Notes: generated by a model from the sequence alone, not told the origin. Positions 1 through 10,300 are shown, numbered from the stretch's first letter. The stretch: DNA of 64,000 bases from Altererythrobacter sp. BO-6 (GCF_011047315.1 NZ_CP049259.1:2523001-2587000), one strand, 5' to 3'. Translations and numbers: made by a program.

Positions 1-492
1 CCAGGCTGCGGCATTGAGTTCATAGATGTCGTTGAGTGACGGCAGCTTCCCCGGCAACCCGAAGACCATCATCGTCAGCAGTTCGTCAGCTGTCAGGGCG
101 CCACTGGCCAGATGATCGACGTTACCTTCAAATTGATCGGAAAGGATAAAGCGAGCTCGGGCAATTACCCAATCATAGGGGTCACGATAGAGCAAGATCC
201 GGCGTGTCGGTGCCGTCTCGATCGCCGATGCGTCTGCAAAGAAGAGGTGCCCCCAACTGAGCATCGGGTTCGCTGCCGAAAACGCCCCCAAATGTTGCTT
301 CATATTGGCCCATTGGATGAAATCGGCACTGTATTGCTGGTCCACCGGCACGAACATGCGCAGAATGTTGCGCAGCAGGTGGCTCCCGCTCTTCGGCACG
401 GAGTTGAGGAATACCGGCTGTTTCAGCCGTTCCTGGGCGAATTCGGCATTTGCCTCGTCCAGATTGTCTCGCTGGACCAAGATCTGCGGCAT
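1..492 (-). CDS. Sulfotransferase family protein, C-terminus cut by window edge
   Basis: The reading frame starts at an ATG at 492 and is still open at base 1, giving 164 codons. Two sulfotransferase signatures are visible. The 5'-phosphosulfate-binding loop is PKSGSH near residues 33-38, followed by a helix LLRNIL. A segment RRILLYRDPYDWVIAR near residues 97-112 resembles the 3'-phosphate-binding motif. The family transfers sulfate from PAPS to hydroxyl or amine acceptors; the acceptor here is unknown. There is no signal peptide, so it is probably cytoplasmic. It lies 110 bases downstream of a TonB-dependent receptor on the same strand, with a hairpin between them, and a second TPR-type sulfotransferase lies about 4.4 kb away. 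Family assignment is fairly safe from the two motifs; substrate is not. Confidence 0.75.
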   Translation of the reverse strand, partial: MPQILVQRDNLDEANAEFAQERLKQPVFLNSVPKSGSHLLRNILRMFVPVDQQYSADFIQWANMKQHLGAFSAANPMLSWGHLFFADASAIETAPTRRILLYRDPYDWVIARARFILSDQFEGNVDHLASGALTADELLTMMVFGLPGKLPSLNDIYELNAAAW

Positions 493-539
493 GGCTTGTG
501 TCTTTCTCGTCTTGAAGCTTGGCCACTGCTCTAACAAAT

Positions 540-565
540 GGGGCGGCATGTTGCCATGCCGCCCC
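540..565 (-). terminator. Hairpin between TBDR and sulfotransferase genes
   Basis: A perfect 11-bp stem (GGGGCGGCATG at 540-550, CATGCCGCCCC at 555-565) closes a 4-base loop. Read on the minus strand it follows the receptor stop codon by about 36 bases. It is followed only by a weak ATTTGTT tract, so termination may be partial. It sits before the sulfotransferase start at 492 and could set the ratio between the two products. Confidence 0.55.
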
Positions 566-601
566 ACCATATCGTTCTTAAGTTCTACCCTAGGGGGAAG
601 T

Positions 602-3600
602 TTAGAACTTGGCAGTCACATTCACGAAGCCACGCCGTCCGGCAAAGCCGTACTGCGAGGCAGCGATCACCGGGCCGAGCATAGTGATCTGGCCACCGTT
701 CAGTACCGACACCCGCGGCGGACGCGTATCGAACAAATTGTTGATACCAGCGGTAATCGCAAATCTGCCATCCGCGATCTCCTGGGTAATCGAGAAGTTG
801 TGATAGAACTTCGCACTTGCAGTTACGTCAGGGCAATATGTGCCATAGATCGGCAGGTCATCCGCCGTGCTAGCGGTGTCCTGACGGTTGAACGAATTGA
901 TACAGGGGCCGCCAAAGGCATCCTCCAACTCCCGCTGGTTGGAAGTCGCGCCAATCACGTTCACCCCATAGAATAGGCTCAAGCCGGAATCATGCGACCA
1001 GGTTGCCCGGAAGTCTCCGACCCACTTTGGTGAGCCGGCCTCGCCATTGTCGGATTCAATCGGCGATCCGGGCAGAAGGACGAAGTCGTCCTTCAACTGC
1101 CATGTCATATCCGCCGTAAGCGACAACAAGCCAAGATTTCCGAAGTCGTGACGCAGATTTACAGCTACGTCGATACCGCTGTTCTTCTGCTGCGCGATAT
1201 TGACGAACTTGTCGAAAACTTCGTTAATCTGGTAAATCGCCGTCGCGTTCTGGCCACGGGTAAACAGGTCACAGAGCGGCTCATTGGCGAAATCTTCCGA
1301 GTTGTAACAGCCGAAGAGGATCTGGCCGGCGCCCAACTGGTCAACTTCTCCCTCAACCTTGATGTTGAAATAGTCGACAGCAATGCGGAGATCGGTATCT
1401 CCGAGGAACGACAGCTTCGGCGTCAGAATAGTCCCTACGACGAACGCCTTTGAGGATCCCGCCTCAAGTACACCCAGACCGCCCGACGAAATCACCGTGG
1501 CGCTTACACCGCCGGCAGCATAGTTGCCGGGGATGCCATCTGCCGCGCAGTTATCCGCTACACGTTGGGAGGTGGTGCCAGCAGCCAGGCCAGCTGCCCA
1601 GTTTGAACACGGATCAATGCGTCCCTGCGACTGGAAGCTCGTCTCATCGGCCAGGAACTGTTCGAACAGTGCTGGTGCGCGGAACGAAGTGCCGTAACTG
1701 CCGCGGAACCGCAGCCAGTCATTGACTGCCCAGTTCAAACCCAGCTTGTAAGTCCAGTTGCCGTTATCGGAATCCGACACGCCATCCGAAGCGCGGGTTG
1801 CCTTGACATTGGTGACACGGCCCGCGGCGGAAAGCGTCAACTCCTCGAAGAATGGCTTGTCTGCAAGCAGCGGTACGTTCAGTTCGCCGAAAGCTTCTAG
1901 CGTGTCACTCTTTCCGGCGGTAATCCCACTTGCCGACGCGCCCCATGCGTTGGCGGCGAGCGTAATCTCGCCCGGCGTATCATTAATTTTGTCCCGCCGC
2001 GCTGTAACACCCATTGCAACCCCGACCGGACCGGCGGGCAGATCGAAAAGCGATCCGGACACCGACGCTTCGCCAGTCAATTGGGTGTATACAGTTTTGC
2101 CTTCCTCCCAATCGAACAGGAAGTCGATTTGCTCCTGGGTCAGGTTGCCACGAAGGAACTCAGGGTCGGCCCACGGTATGTCGATACACTGCTTGCCCGA
2201 AACGGGCAGCGTCGATCCGACACAGGAGCTATACTGGAAATAGCCGGAGTCGTAGGCGTCCTGCAGGATCTGCTGGCTGCGATAGCGCCCCACACTCTTG
2301 CTGTACTGGCCATATACTTCGTACTTCCAGTCACCCTTGCCGCCCAAATTGCCACGCAGACCGGCTACGCCACGGTAGTAATCGACCTTCTGGCTGTTAT
2401 CACTCAAGTTTGTGATTGCCGTGGGACTGATAAAGTTGACACCCTGCCAGCCGGCCCCCCAATAGTTGAAGTCGGTGGGAGAACCGGTACCGTAAAGGTC
2501 GCCAGTCCAACCAAAGTTCCAGAACTGCCGCCAACCGTTTTGGTAGGTTTCCCGACGATTGAAGAGAAACTCTCCGAACAATTCGACAGCATCGGAAATC
2601 TCGTAAGCACCTTCGGCATAAATGGTGTACAGATCGGTTTCGGGGACAATCGTCTGCTCTTCCACGAAGGGGTGATATGCGTTCTGAACCGCCATCGAAG
2701 CGGCGTCATATCCGGTCGGGAAGAAACCAGCCGGTACACCAAGGTCGCCTTCGTATGACGGGGCGCCATAAGCGGGAATGTTCAATACGCCTCCGCCGGG
2801 CCCATCTGCATACTGGTATTGAATCAGAACGGTGCGCCCACCTGGCGACGTTTGGATCCCGGTGTCTGGTCCGCCCGGGCCATCGAGCCGCATGTTATCG
2901 ATTAAGTTGTAAGTCCACACGTGGCCCCAGCGCAGGTCTTCACAATGCGGTTTGCCGGTGCGCGGATCGATCAGGTCGGCACGGTTGCCGGCTTCATCGA
3001 AGATGTAGGCTTCGGGGCAGGCCAGATAATCGCGATCCCCACGGGCAAGCTCGTTCGTCCGCGAATAGTCGCCCGCAATCATGAAATGACCACGATCGAA
3101 TGTCTTCGTGTAGCTGCCGCTGATGCGGTATTCCTCGCCGCCGCCGTCAAACGGAACAGATGTGTTGAAGTTGAGCGTCAGTCCATCGTCCTTCCTGCCA
3201 GTCATGATGTTGACCACCCCGGCGACGGCATCTGAACCGTAAACCGACGACGCACCGGTCTTCAGGATCTGGATGTCGTTGATGATCGAAAGCGGCAGAA
3301 CGTTAAGGTCGAATGACGAAACCCCGCCACGCGTACCCGCCGGACCAGCACGGCGGCCGTTAAGCAGAACGAGCGTGCGGTTGGCGCCCAGGCCGCGCAG
3401 GTCAACCGTTTGTGCGCCCGGCCCTCCATTGGTGACAAAGTTGGACGAAATTGCGGAAGTTATCTGAGTCGAGCCAGCCGCAATCGGCGAGGTCTGCAAA
3501 GCTTCAGCCAGTGAGAGCTTGCCTTCCTTCTTGGCCACTTCCGGGCTGACGATCGCAATCGGATCCGGGCTATTGAACGGGGTAACGTTCTGGATGCGCG

Positions 3601-3772
3601 AGCCGGTGACGACGATGCCCGAGGCTTGGGGCGCCGCTTCGCTAGCCTGATCGTCGCTGTCAGTAGCGTTCGCTTCCTGGCCCAATGCCGGGTTGGCAAT
3701 TACGACTGCGCTGAGCGCTACACCCGCCATGAGCGGCAGTCGCCCATGCGACTTCGAATTGATTCTCTTCAT
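602..3772 (-). CDS. TonB-dependent outer-membrane receptor
   Basis: This is a protein of 1056 residues beginning MKRINSKSHG. I prefer this ATG over one 21 codons upstream because it directly precedes a classical signal peptide (basic N-terminus, hydrophobic stretch, ALG/Q cleavage near residue 31). After the signal comes a TonB-box-like segment IVVTGSRI, then a plug domain (roughly residues 60-200) with the conserved string RGLGANRTLVLLNGRR, and a long beta-barrel ending in FVNVTAKF with a terminal Phe, as expected for outer-membrane insertion. The family imports large ligands (siderophores, oligosaccharides, peptides) using TonB energy; this member's ligand cannot be read from sequence. A 16-bp perfect palindrome lies about 110 bases upstream. 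Neighbours are a sulfotransferase downstream and a divergent 2OG-Fe(II) oxygenase. Confidence 0.93.
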   Translation of the reverse strand: MKRINSKSHGRLPLMAGVALSAVVIANPALGQEANATDSDDQASEAAPQASGIVVTGSRIQNVTPFNSPDPIAIVSPEVAKKEGKLSLAEALQTSPIAAGSTQITSAISSNFVTNGGPGAQTVDLRGLGANRTLVLLNGRRAGPAGTRGGVSSFDLNVLPLSIINDIQILKTGASSVYGSDAVAGVVNIMTGRKDDGLTLNFNTSVPFDGGGEEYRISGSYTKTFDRGHFMIAGDYSRTNELARGDRDYLACPEAYIFDEAGNRADLIDPRTGKPHCEDLRWGHVWTYNLIDNMRLDGPGGPDTGIQTSPGGRTVLIQYQYADGPGGGVLNIPAYGAPSYEGDLGVPAGFFPTGYDAASMAVQNAYHPFVEEQTIVPETDLYTIYAEGAYEISDAVELFGEFLFNRRETYQNGWRQFWNFGWTGDLYGTGSPTDFNYWGAGWQGVNFISPTAITNLSDNSQKVDYYRGVAGLRGNLGGKGDWKYEVYGQYSKSVGRYRSQQILQDAYDSGYFQYSSCVGSTLPVSGKQCIDIPWADPEFLRGNLTQEQIDFLFDWEEGKTVYTQLTGEASVSGSLFDLPAGPVGVAMGVTARRDKINDTPGEITLAANAWGASASGITAGKSDTLEAFGELNVPLLADKPFFEELTLSAAGRVTNVKATRASDGVSDSDNGNWTYKLGLNWAVNDWLRFRGSYGTSFRAPALFEQFLADETSFQSQGRIDPCSNWAAGLAAGTTSQRVADNCAADGIPGNYAAGGVSATVISSGGLGVLEAGSSKAFVVGTILTPKLSFLGDTDLRIAVDYFNIKVEGEVDQLGAGQILFGCYNSEDFANEPLCDLFTRGQNATAIYQINEVFDKFVNIAQQKNSGIDVAVNLRHDFGNLGLLSLTADMTWQLKDDFVLLPGSPIESDNGEAGSPKWVGDFRATWSHDSGLSLFYGVNVIGATSNQRELEDAFGGPCINSFNRQDTASTADDLPIYGTYCPDVTASAKFYHNFSITQEIADGRFAITAGINNLFDTRPPRVSVLNGGQITMLGPVIAASQYGFAGRRGFVNVTAKF

Positions 3773-3883
3773 TGTTGATGACCCCAGTCCAAATGATGAT
3801 TGACAATTTAGAGCAAAAGGGGGCGGGAGGTGCAACCCGAGCGAGCAGGTTCCACACTAAGAACGACGCCTACAAGCTAGAAA

Positions 3884-3899
3884 GTGGCAAATTTGCCAC
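3884..3899. promoter_or_regulatory. 16-bp perfect palindrome in TBDR/oxygenase intergenic region
   Basis: GTGGCAAATTTGCCAC is a perfect dyad in the 421-base gap (3773-4193) between two divergent genes, the TonB-dependent receptor and the 2OG-Fe(II) oxygenase. It lies 112 bases upstream of the receptor ATG, a typical place for a repressor or activator operator. The gap also holds short open frames that lack family signals; I regard them as chance. No regulator gene is adjacent. Function is inferred from symmetry and position only. Confidence 0.4.
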
Positions 3900-4193
3900 A
3901 ACTCCTTCCGCCGCCGCTTTTGTCACTAGATGTCAGCCAGTCTTGAATTCAGACGTGACCATGAACCCGAGCATCCCCAAATCCGCGAGAATGCCCCTAG
4001 CCAATCTAGAAAATGCCAAGAACGGTTTGCGTGCGATTAACCGGACCTTTAAAAAGGGGGCTAAGCTCTTCTTTCTGCACTTGCATCCGCAGGAAACCCA
4101 GTATGATGAGCCGTCCATTCCAGACTTCTATCCCTTGTTGCGGATGGCGCGCTGGCACTTCTCGAGCGACAAGACTTCGGATAGATCGGAGGA

Positions 4194-4907
4194 ATGAACC
4201 TCACCGCGCTTGAACGATCCGATCTGACCCAGCTGCGCGAAGCCTTTGCCGTGCACGGCTGCGTTTCAATCGGCCGCTTCCTGCCCGACGATGAAGCCTC
4301 CGCGCTGGCTGGCAGCCTCGCTCAGAGGCAAGATTGGGTCGAGGTGTTCCAAGGCAGGGACCAGGCCTATGACATGGCGGCCGGAGCATTTGAGGCACTT
4401 GATCCTGCACAAAAGCGGCAGCTTGACGAACTCGTGTGGCAGCAGGCCGCCCGCGGTTTCCAGTTCCGGTTCCGCTCGATCCGGGTTCCTGATGCACGGG
4501 AACAACGCGTACCGTCGCAGGATGAGCTGCATGCCTTTGCGGAATTCATGTGCAGCGAGCCGGTCATGGACCATTTGCGCCTCATTACCGCTTGCGATGA
4601 CATCGCTTTCGCCGATGCTCAGGCGACAGCCTATTCGGCCGGACATTTCCTGACCGCGCATGATGACGATGTGGCGGGCAAGGGGCGGCGGGCGGCCTAT
4701 GTCTTCAGCCTGACCGAGAACTGGTCGGCAGACTGGGGAGGATTGCTGGTTTTTCCGCAAGGCGAGGAGCTGACCGGTTTTCTGCCGGCGTTCAACTGCC
4801 TGCGCATTTTCCGGGTCCCGCAGCCGCACAGCGTGACCTTCGTCCCGCCCTTCGTCAGCCAGACGCGCTATTCGATCACAGGGTGGTTGCGGACCGCCCC
4901 ATCATAA
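4194..4907 (+). CDS. 2OG-Fe(II) oxygenase (prolyl-hydroxylase-like)
   Basis: This 237-residue protein is a non-haem iron, 2-oxoglutarate-dependent dioxygenase of the prolyl 4-hydroxylase type. The double-stranded beta-helix residues are in place: the HxD iron ligands at His156 and Asp158 (LTAHDDD), the distal His212 (PQPHSVTFV) and the 2-oxoglutarate-binding Arg225 (TRYSITGWLR). The start ATG follows a GGAGG-like sequence by a few bases. There is no signal peptide, so it acts in the cytoplasm. Its last 6 bases overlap the 3' end of the convergent TPR-sulfotransferase gene. Related enzymes hydroxylate Pro, Asp or other side chains in proteins or peptides; the substrate here is unknown. The setting beside two sulfotransferases and two TBDRs suggests a shared modification or uptake role, which is inference. 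Confidence 0.85.
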   Translation: MNLTALERSDLTQLREAFAVHGCVSIGRFLPDDEASALAGSLAQRQDWVEVFQGRDQAYDMAAGAFEALDPAQKRQLDELVWQQAARGFQFRFRSIRVPDAREQRVPSQDELHAFAEFMCSEPVMDHLRLITACDDIAFADAQATAYSAGHFLTAHDDDVAGKGRRAAYVFSLTENWSADWGGLLVFPQGEELTGFLPAFNCLRIFRVPQPHSVTFVPPFVSQTRYSITGWLRTAPS

Positions 4908-6899
4908 TTCGAGCGGTTCGTATCCGAACCGTTCCACCCATGGCGCCAGGATCGGAAGAATGGGGCGCATGAATTCCCGATAGGATTCCCATCGGCCGCT
5001 TGACCGAGTGTAGAGCTTCTCGGTCACCTGGGCGTAGCTTGGCGTGCGGATATAGCCGCGTTCCTTGGCAGTCGTCTGATAGTCGAGCAGGGAAGCATCC
5101 CACTCAAGACCTAGGAAATCGAGCAGCGGGCGAAGCTCGCCTTCAAGGTCAACCACCATATCCTCGTAACGCACGGTGTGGACATTTAGAGGAAGCACTT
5201 CGCGCGCGCGCATCCAATGGCACATTACTGCATCATAAAGCTTGGCCGAATTCTCGATTGTGAGAAAGCTCGACATTGCCCGAGTGACGCGGAAATTCTG
5301 CATGTAGCAACTAAGGACGACGTCACAGGGGTGACGCAATGCAAAGACATATTTCGCGTCCGGAAAGGCCCGATGGATAAAGGCGGCACGGACGGTCATC
5401 AGCGGATATTTGTCGATCAGAAGCGCGTCACCAGTAAACTTACTGCCGCGCTGCAATTCGTCGTAATACGCATTCCGCATGGCAGCGATGCCTTCTAGCC
5501 CCATTTCCGGCAGGCTATCGATCTCATCAGCGGCCTCCTCAAGGCGGGCAATCATCGCTTCCTCTTCGCGGACATGTGTGGAAGGATGACCCATCAGGAT
5601 TGTGTCCAGCAGTGTAGTTCCCGAACGCAGGAAACCGCCGAGCATGACAGGTGACAGCCTTTGATCGCTAGGTGCATGATCAATCCATGAGGCTGCCCAA
5701 TCTGTCGACATGCGGATCGTTCGCGATGCGATCAAGGCACTGTGCTCAGATCCATTAAACTGTCGTGCTTCCGGTTTGTTAGCCATTGCCGCGTTCATCC
5801 GCGTGAAGGCGTGCCATGCGACCGTGTAGTCGCCTATGCGATCGGCTATCTTGCCAATGAACTCGTCGCGAACGATTTCATCGAGAAACTCCGGTTGGCT
5901 GGACTGAACCAAACTAAGGGCCTCTGACAACTTGCCCTCGCGCTGAAGCAGCAAAGCGCGAAGGTAAGCGATATCTCCTCCTGTGATCCCCCGCACCTCG
6001 GCTTGGGACACCAGCTCCGCAAGATCGTTTAGTCGGTTTTCCTGTTCGAAAAGCAAACCCAGATTGACGTGGGCCCTGATATTGGAAGGAGCAAGCGTCA
6101 ATGCCATCCGGTAAGCTTTCTCGGCCTCCTCGCGCAGTTCGAGTGCCGAATAAGCAGAACCGATCAGTATGAACACTTCCGGGTCACGGATCCCGCCCCT
6201 GGCGGCTTCCGACAGCAAGGGCAGGGCTTCCTCAGGGGATGAATGCAGCAGGAGAGATTTGCCGAGTTCAAACTGAACCTTGGCGTCCTGTGGCTTGATT
6301 GCCGCTGCCTGCCTGAAGCAATCCAATGCAGCAGCGAACTCGTCGTTTCCTGATCGGGCACGACCTAGATTTAGAAGGATATGGGCAGACCTGAGGTCGT
6401 TGCTATGTGCTCTTGCCAAGACCTCGATGGCCTCTTTGAACCTGCCTGCAGAAATCAGCGCATTTCCGAAATTGTTGAGCAGTTGCGGATCGTTCGGGGC
6501 TTTGTTGGCGGCGAGACTGAAGAGATCGGCGGCTTTGTCGTGATTGCCAGCTTCCTTTTGTCCCAATGCGCGCAAGTGAAGGGCACCTAAGTCTTCGCCA
6601 ACCGATGCCAGTAATACTTCAACCCTATCGAACCGGCGCGCCTGGAAGGCGGCCTTTGCCACATTGAACCTAAGGTTGGTGTCCTTTGGTGCGAGGACCA
6701 GTGCCCGCTCAAGCGTCTGCATCCCGCTTACTGGATCGCCGCCTTCCATCTGTGCGATACCCAGGACCTGCAAAATCTGCGGGTTGGTCGGCTGCAGCTT
6801 TAACGCCTGCTTCGCAAGCTGTTGGGCGGTTGTGAAATCAGATTGCTGTATCGCTGCGACAGCGCGCTGCATTGTGACGGCGATCTGGTTCATAGCCAT
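4902..6899 (-). CDS. TPR-repeat sulfotransferase fusion
   Basis: This 665-residue protein has two parts. Residues 1 to about 380 are tandem tetratricopeptide repeats (recurring units such as ALKLQPTNPQILQVLGIAQ and ALTLAPSNIRAHVNLGLLFEQ), which bind protein partners. The C-terminal 270 residues are a PAPS-dependent sulfotransferase: the 5'-phosphosulfate loop GGFLRSGTTLLD at 421-432 and the 3'-phosphate motif YVFALRHPCDVVLSCYMQNF at 517-536. The domain resembles tyrosylprotein sulfotransferase-type enzymes. No signal peptide or membrane segment is seen. The gene is followed by a convergent 2OG-Fe(II) oxygenase (6-base overlap) and preceded on the same strand by a small secreted protein gene and a TonB-dependent receptor. 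A protein or peptide substrate is plausible given the TPRs, but not shown. Confidence 0.9.
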   Translation of the reverse strand: MAMNQIAVTMQRAVAAIQQSDFTTAQQLAKQALKLQPTNPQILQVLGIAQMEGGDPVSGMQTLERALVLAPKDTNLRFNVAKAAFQARRFDRVEVLLASVGEDLGALHLRALGQKEAGNHDKAADLFSLAANKAPNDPQLLNNFGNALISAGRFKEAIEVLARAHSNDLRSAHILLNLGRARSGNDEFAAALDCFRQAAAIKPQDAKVQFELGKSLLLHSSPEEALPLLSEAARGGIRDPEVFILIGSAYSALELREEAEKAYRMALTLAPSNIRAHVNLGLLFEQENRLNDLAELVSQAEVRGITGGDIAYLRALLLQREGKLSEALSLVQSSQPEFLDEIVRDEFIGKIADRIGDYTVAWHAFTRMNAAMANKPEARQFNGSEHSALIASRTIRMSTDWAASWIDHAPSDQRLSPVMLGGFLRSGTTLLDTILMGHPSTHVREEEAMIARLEEAADEIDSLPEMGLEGIAAMRNAYYDELQRGSKFTGDALLIDKYPLMTVRAAFIHRAFPDAKYVFALRHPCDVVLSCYMQNFRVTRAMSSFLTIENSAKLYDAVMCHWMRAREVLPLNVHTVRYEDMVVDLEGELRPLLDFLGLEWDASLLDYQTTAKERGYIRTPSYAQVTEKLYTRSSGRWESYREFMRPILPILAPWVERFGYEPLEL

Positions 6900-6941
6900 C
6901 CAGCAGTGGGACTGAAGATGGAAGGTCGAGTGAGAACAGGG

Positions 6942-7238
6942 TTAGTTCGAACCATCGGGCATTCCCTGCGGTTGCCGCCGCATTTCGTCCAGACCGGATT
7001 TGGCAGCTTCTGCGATCGCTTCCCATTCCTCTTCTGTACGGCAGAGCCTTTTTTGAAAGCGCGATCCGGTGCGTTGCTCATATTTGCAGATCTTCTTGCC
7101 TTTATCAGCGGTGTTGCCAGCTTTGGTCGAAACCTCAGCCTGGGGTTCAGCTTCTTGTCCGGCGGTGCGACTTGAATCCTGCGCTGCTACAGTAGCGCCG
7201 AAGCTTAGGCAGATTATGAGCGATAAGAACAATTTCAT
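6942..7238 (-). CDS. Small secreted protein of unknown function
   Basis: This is a 98-residue protein with a clear signal peptide (MKLFLSLIICLSFGATVAAQ). The mature part is polar and carries two cysteines spaced in CKYEQRTGSRFQKRLC, followed by RTEEEWEAIAE. From memory, small sphingomonad exported proteins share this C-x-TGSR-x-C-x-T-x-EW pattern, but I cannot name a characterised member. The cysteines could form a disulfide in the periplasm. It lies between the TPR-sulfotransferase gene (43 bases downstream) and the second TonB-dependent receptor, all on the same strand. A strong terminator separates it from the receptor, so it probably has its own promoter. Function is unknown. Confidence 0.7.
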   Translation of the reverse strand: MKLFLSLIICLSFGATVAAQDSSRTAGQEAEPQAEVSTKAGNTADKGKKICKYEQRTGSRFQKRLCRTEEEWEAIAEAAKSGLDEMRRQPQGMPDGSN

Positions 7239-7310
7239 GTATCATTCCAATTCTAGCCTCGAGGCGGAACAGGATTGAAGGCTAACAACCTAAATACGCA
7301 TAGGGAAACA

Positions 7311-7341
7311 AAAAAGGGGCGAGCACAAGCCCGCCCCTTTC
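7311..7341 (-). terminator. Rho-independent terminator of second TBDR
   Basis: A 9-bp stem (AAAGGGGCG at 7313-7321 with CGCCCCTTT at 7332-7340) closes a 10-base loop. On the minus strand it is followed by a TTTTTTGTTT tract. It lies 23 bases after the receptor stop codon, so it ends that transcript before the small secreted protein gene. Confidence 0.85.
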
Positions 7342-7363
7342 AAGTCTCAAGTCGATCTTGAGA

Positions 7364-10300
7364 TCAGAACCGAATGCGGCCCGACACAAACACCCGGCGA
7401 CCATAAATGTCGTAAAGCGACGGATCGGTACCCGACTGTGAGTTCGGAGCGTATTCTTCCGGACCACGGTCGAACAGGTTGTTCACGCCCACGCGGAAGG
7501 TCAGCGGGTCAACCTTAAACTCAAGCGCGGTATCGACATAGACTGCCGTACCAGGGCCGGTAAAGGTTTCTCCGACATATTGCACGGCAGCCCGGTTTTT
7601 CATCCCGTCGATGTAGCGGATGCGGGTATCAAGCTTGATGTTTTCGTTGATCCTGAAGTCGGTCTGCAGGTTGGCTCTCCAGCGCGGGAAACTCGTTCCC
7701 AAGCCAGCACCAAAGTAAGATGCTGTATCCGCATAGTCGATCGTGACACCAGGAAGCTCTTCGACCTTATAATCGATCAGATAGTTCACCATCAGGTTGA
7801 AACCGATTGACGATTCCGGACCGATGAACTCGGTCGGCAGGTTGTAGGCCAACTGGAAGTCGAGACCTGAGGTCTTGAACTTGCCCTGGTTCTGGAAGGT
7901 GAAGTAGCCAGAAGCGTCACCACCCAATGCCGAAGGAAGGACGATCTGCAGAATGTCCGGAACGCGGAAGAAGCCGCCATCCGAGCCACCGCAGTACGGG
8001 CTTGATGCACTCAAGCTGTCATTCGTTCCCGGCAGCAGGCCAAAACAGGCTGCAATCAGGATGTTCGGGTCAGGCTGCAGGATCGCGTCCGTCACCTTGA
8101 TGTTGTAGTAGTCCAGCGAGCCGGTAAAGCCGAAAGCATTGAACACTGTACCAAGGGTGAAAGTCGTTCCCTTTTCAGGCTTCAGATCGGTGTTGCCGGT
8201 ATAGCCAAGGAACACCTGGCTGCCAGGAGTTTGCGCATAGGCGTCGACAGCCGACTGGCTGAAGTTCGTTCCGAACGCAGCTGCATCGATACAAAGCTGA
8301 CGGGCTGCAGCGCCGCCGCTCTGGCGGAAGTTGCTGGTTGTGGAGCAGGGATCGAAATATTGCGGGAACGAGCCACCACCCGAGAACAGTTCACCGAAGT
8401 TCGGTGCACGAACTGCACGCTGATAGCTCCCGCGGACGCGGAGTGAGTCATTCACGTCGGCCGTGAACGTTGCACCATAGGTCCAGTCGCTCTGGCTTTC
8501 GCCGTCAATCCCGTTCTGGATATCGTTGAAATCGCTCTTCGAGTTACGAGCAAGCAACGAAAGTTCGGCGTATTGAACGAAGCTGTCAGAGACGAGCGGG
8601 ATGTTCACTTCCCCAAAGAAGTCAGTGAATTTGTTGGTGCCCTTGTCGTTGGTGCCTGTGTTGAAGCCGGCAATCGGGCCGCTCAACGATCCAGCATCGT
8701 AGAAATAATCGAACTTACGTTGTTCGGCGCCAAGGACAATCGACAAAGGTCCAGCCGGAAGCTCGGTCACATTGCCCGCAATGTAAGCCTGATAGATTTC
8801 CTGGTTGAACTTGGTCGTGGTTGAAGCAGGAGCTGAAACGTAGTCGATACAAGACTGCGAGAACGGCTGGCCGGCACCGAACGGGTTGAAACCGCCCGTA
8901 CAAAGCGAGGCGCCGCCATCGGCTGCTTCAAGCAGGTTCTGGACCTTCTGCACATCGACGTTTCCGTCCAGATCCACGTCTTGCGTGGTACGGCCCTTCG
9001 ATGCGTAGATTTCATAGCGCCACCCGGGAGCGATCTCGCCACGAAGACCGATCAAACCCTGGATAACTTCGTTGTTGAAGTTTTGTTGACGCAGGCCGGT
9101 GGGCAGGAAGCGTTTCGCAATTGTGAACGCTTCAGTGGCGCCCGAACCAACGATGTTTGCGTCATTGCCGGTACGCGAGGCCAGCAGAGTCGCCAGATCG
9201 GCCGGAATGAACGGATTGGTCACAGGGACGAGCAGCGCAGTTACGTTCCTGCCAGGCTCGATCAGAGCCGACTTGGCCCGCGTCGGGTTTGTCCCAGAAA
9301 GGCTTTCAACGCGGGTGCCGATCGGGGTCGGCGCAAGAGCGGTTGCGGAAGTGTATTCTACCCACGAACCCTGCACAAACACTTCGACGGCCGGGCTGAT
9401 CTCGTAGTGGCCGGTCAGGAACGCGCTGGTGCGCTCATAAGGCAGAACGAGATAGTTGATGATGTCGAAATTGTAGGTGTAGAAATCCGGGAAGTAGTTA
9501 AGGTTCGGATTTGCAGCAGAATCAACGCCGTCACGGAAGTTGGTCACATCGACCGGGCTGTTGAAGATGCCGACGCCGAACAGCGAACCATCCGTGTTGA
9601 AAGCGATCTTCGAAGTACCAGAAACCGGAATGTCCTTCGGGGCGGAGCCGTAGCCAAGGAATAGGGCATCGATCGCTGACTGTGCAAACGGGTTCGAACC
9701 ATCGCGGACCGAACCGGTCGGGAAGGTGCCAGTGGTCGAGGTAGCCTGGGCAGCAAATCCGCGTTGGCCCTTGAGCAGAGCTTGGCGCGACGAGTGCTCG
9801 ACGGAGATCGCCATATTGCCGCGACCGTCAGCGAAATTGCCGCCGATCGTGCCTGAGAACTGATATTCCTTTCCGTCCCATTCATCGAGAACGTTCGAAT
9901 ATGTGGCCCGCAGGTCAACCCCTTCAAAGTCGTCCTTGAGGATGAAGTTGGTAACACCGGCAAGAGCGTCTGCACCATAAACCGCGCCGGCGCCGCCGGT
10001 GACGATCTCAACGCGCTCGATCAGGCCCTGCGGAATGGTGTTGATGTCGACGCGCTGCGACGAGTCAGACACCATCGGACGACGACCATTAAGCAGAACC
10101 AGGTTGCGGTTGGCGCCGAGGCCGCGCAGATTGATGTTCGACTGGCCACCGTTGCCGGGGTTGTTCGAAGTTGAGGTACCGGCCGGGTTAACCTGCGGCA
10201 GAGTGTTGAGGTAGGTTTCGAGCGTAATGTCGGCTTGCTCAACTGTTTCATCACCCGTTACAACCGCAACCGGGCTGGGTGACTCGAGGTTCGGGCGAAC

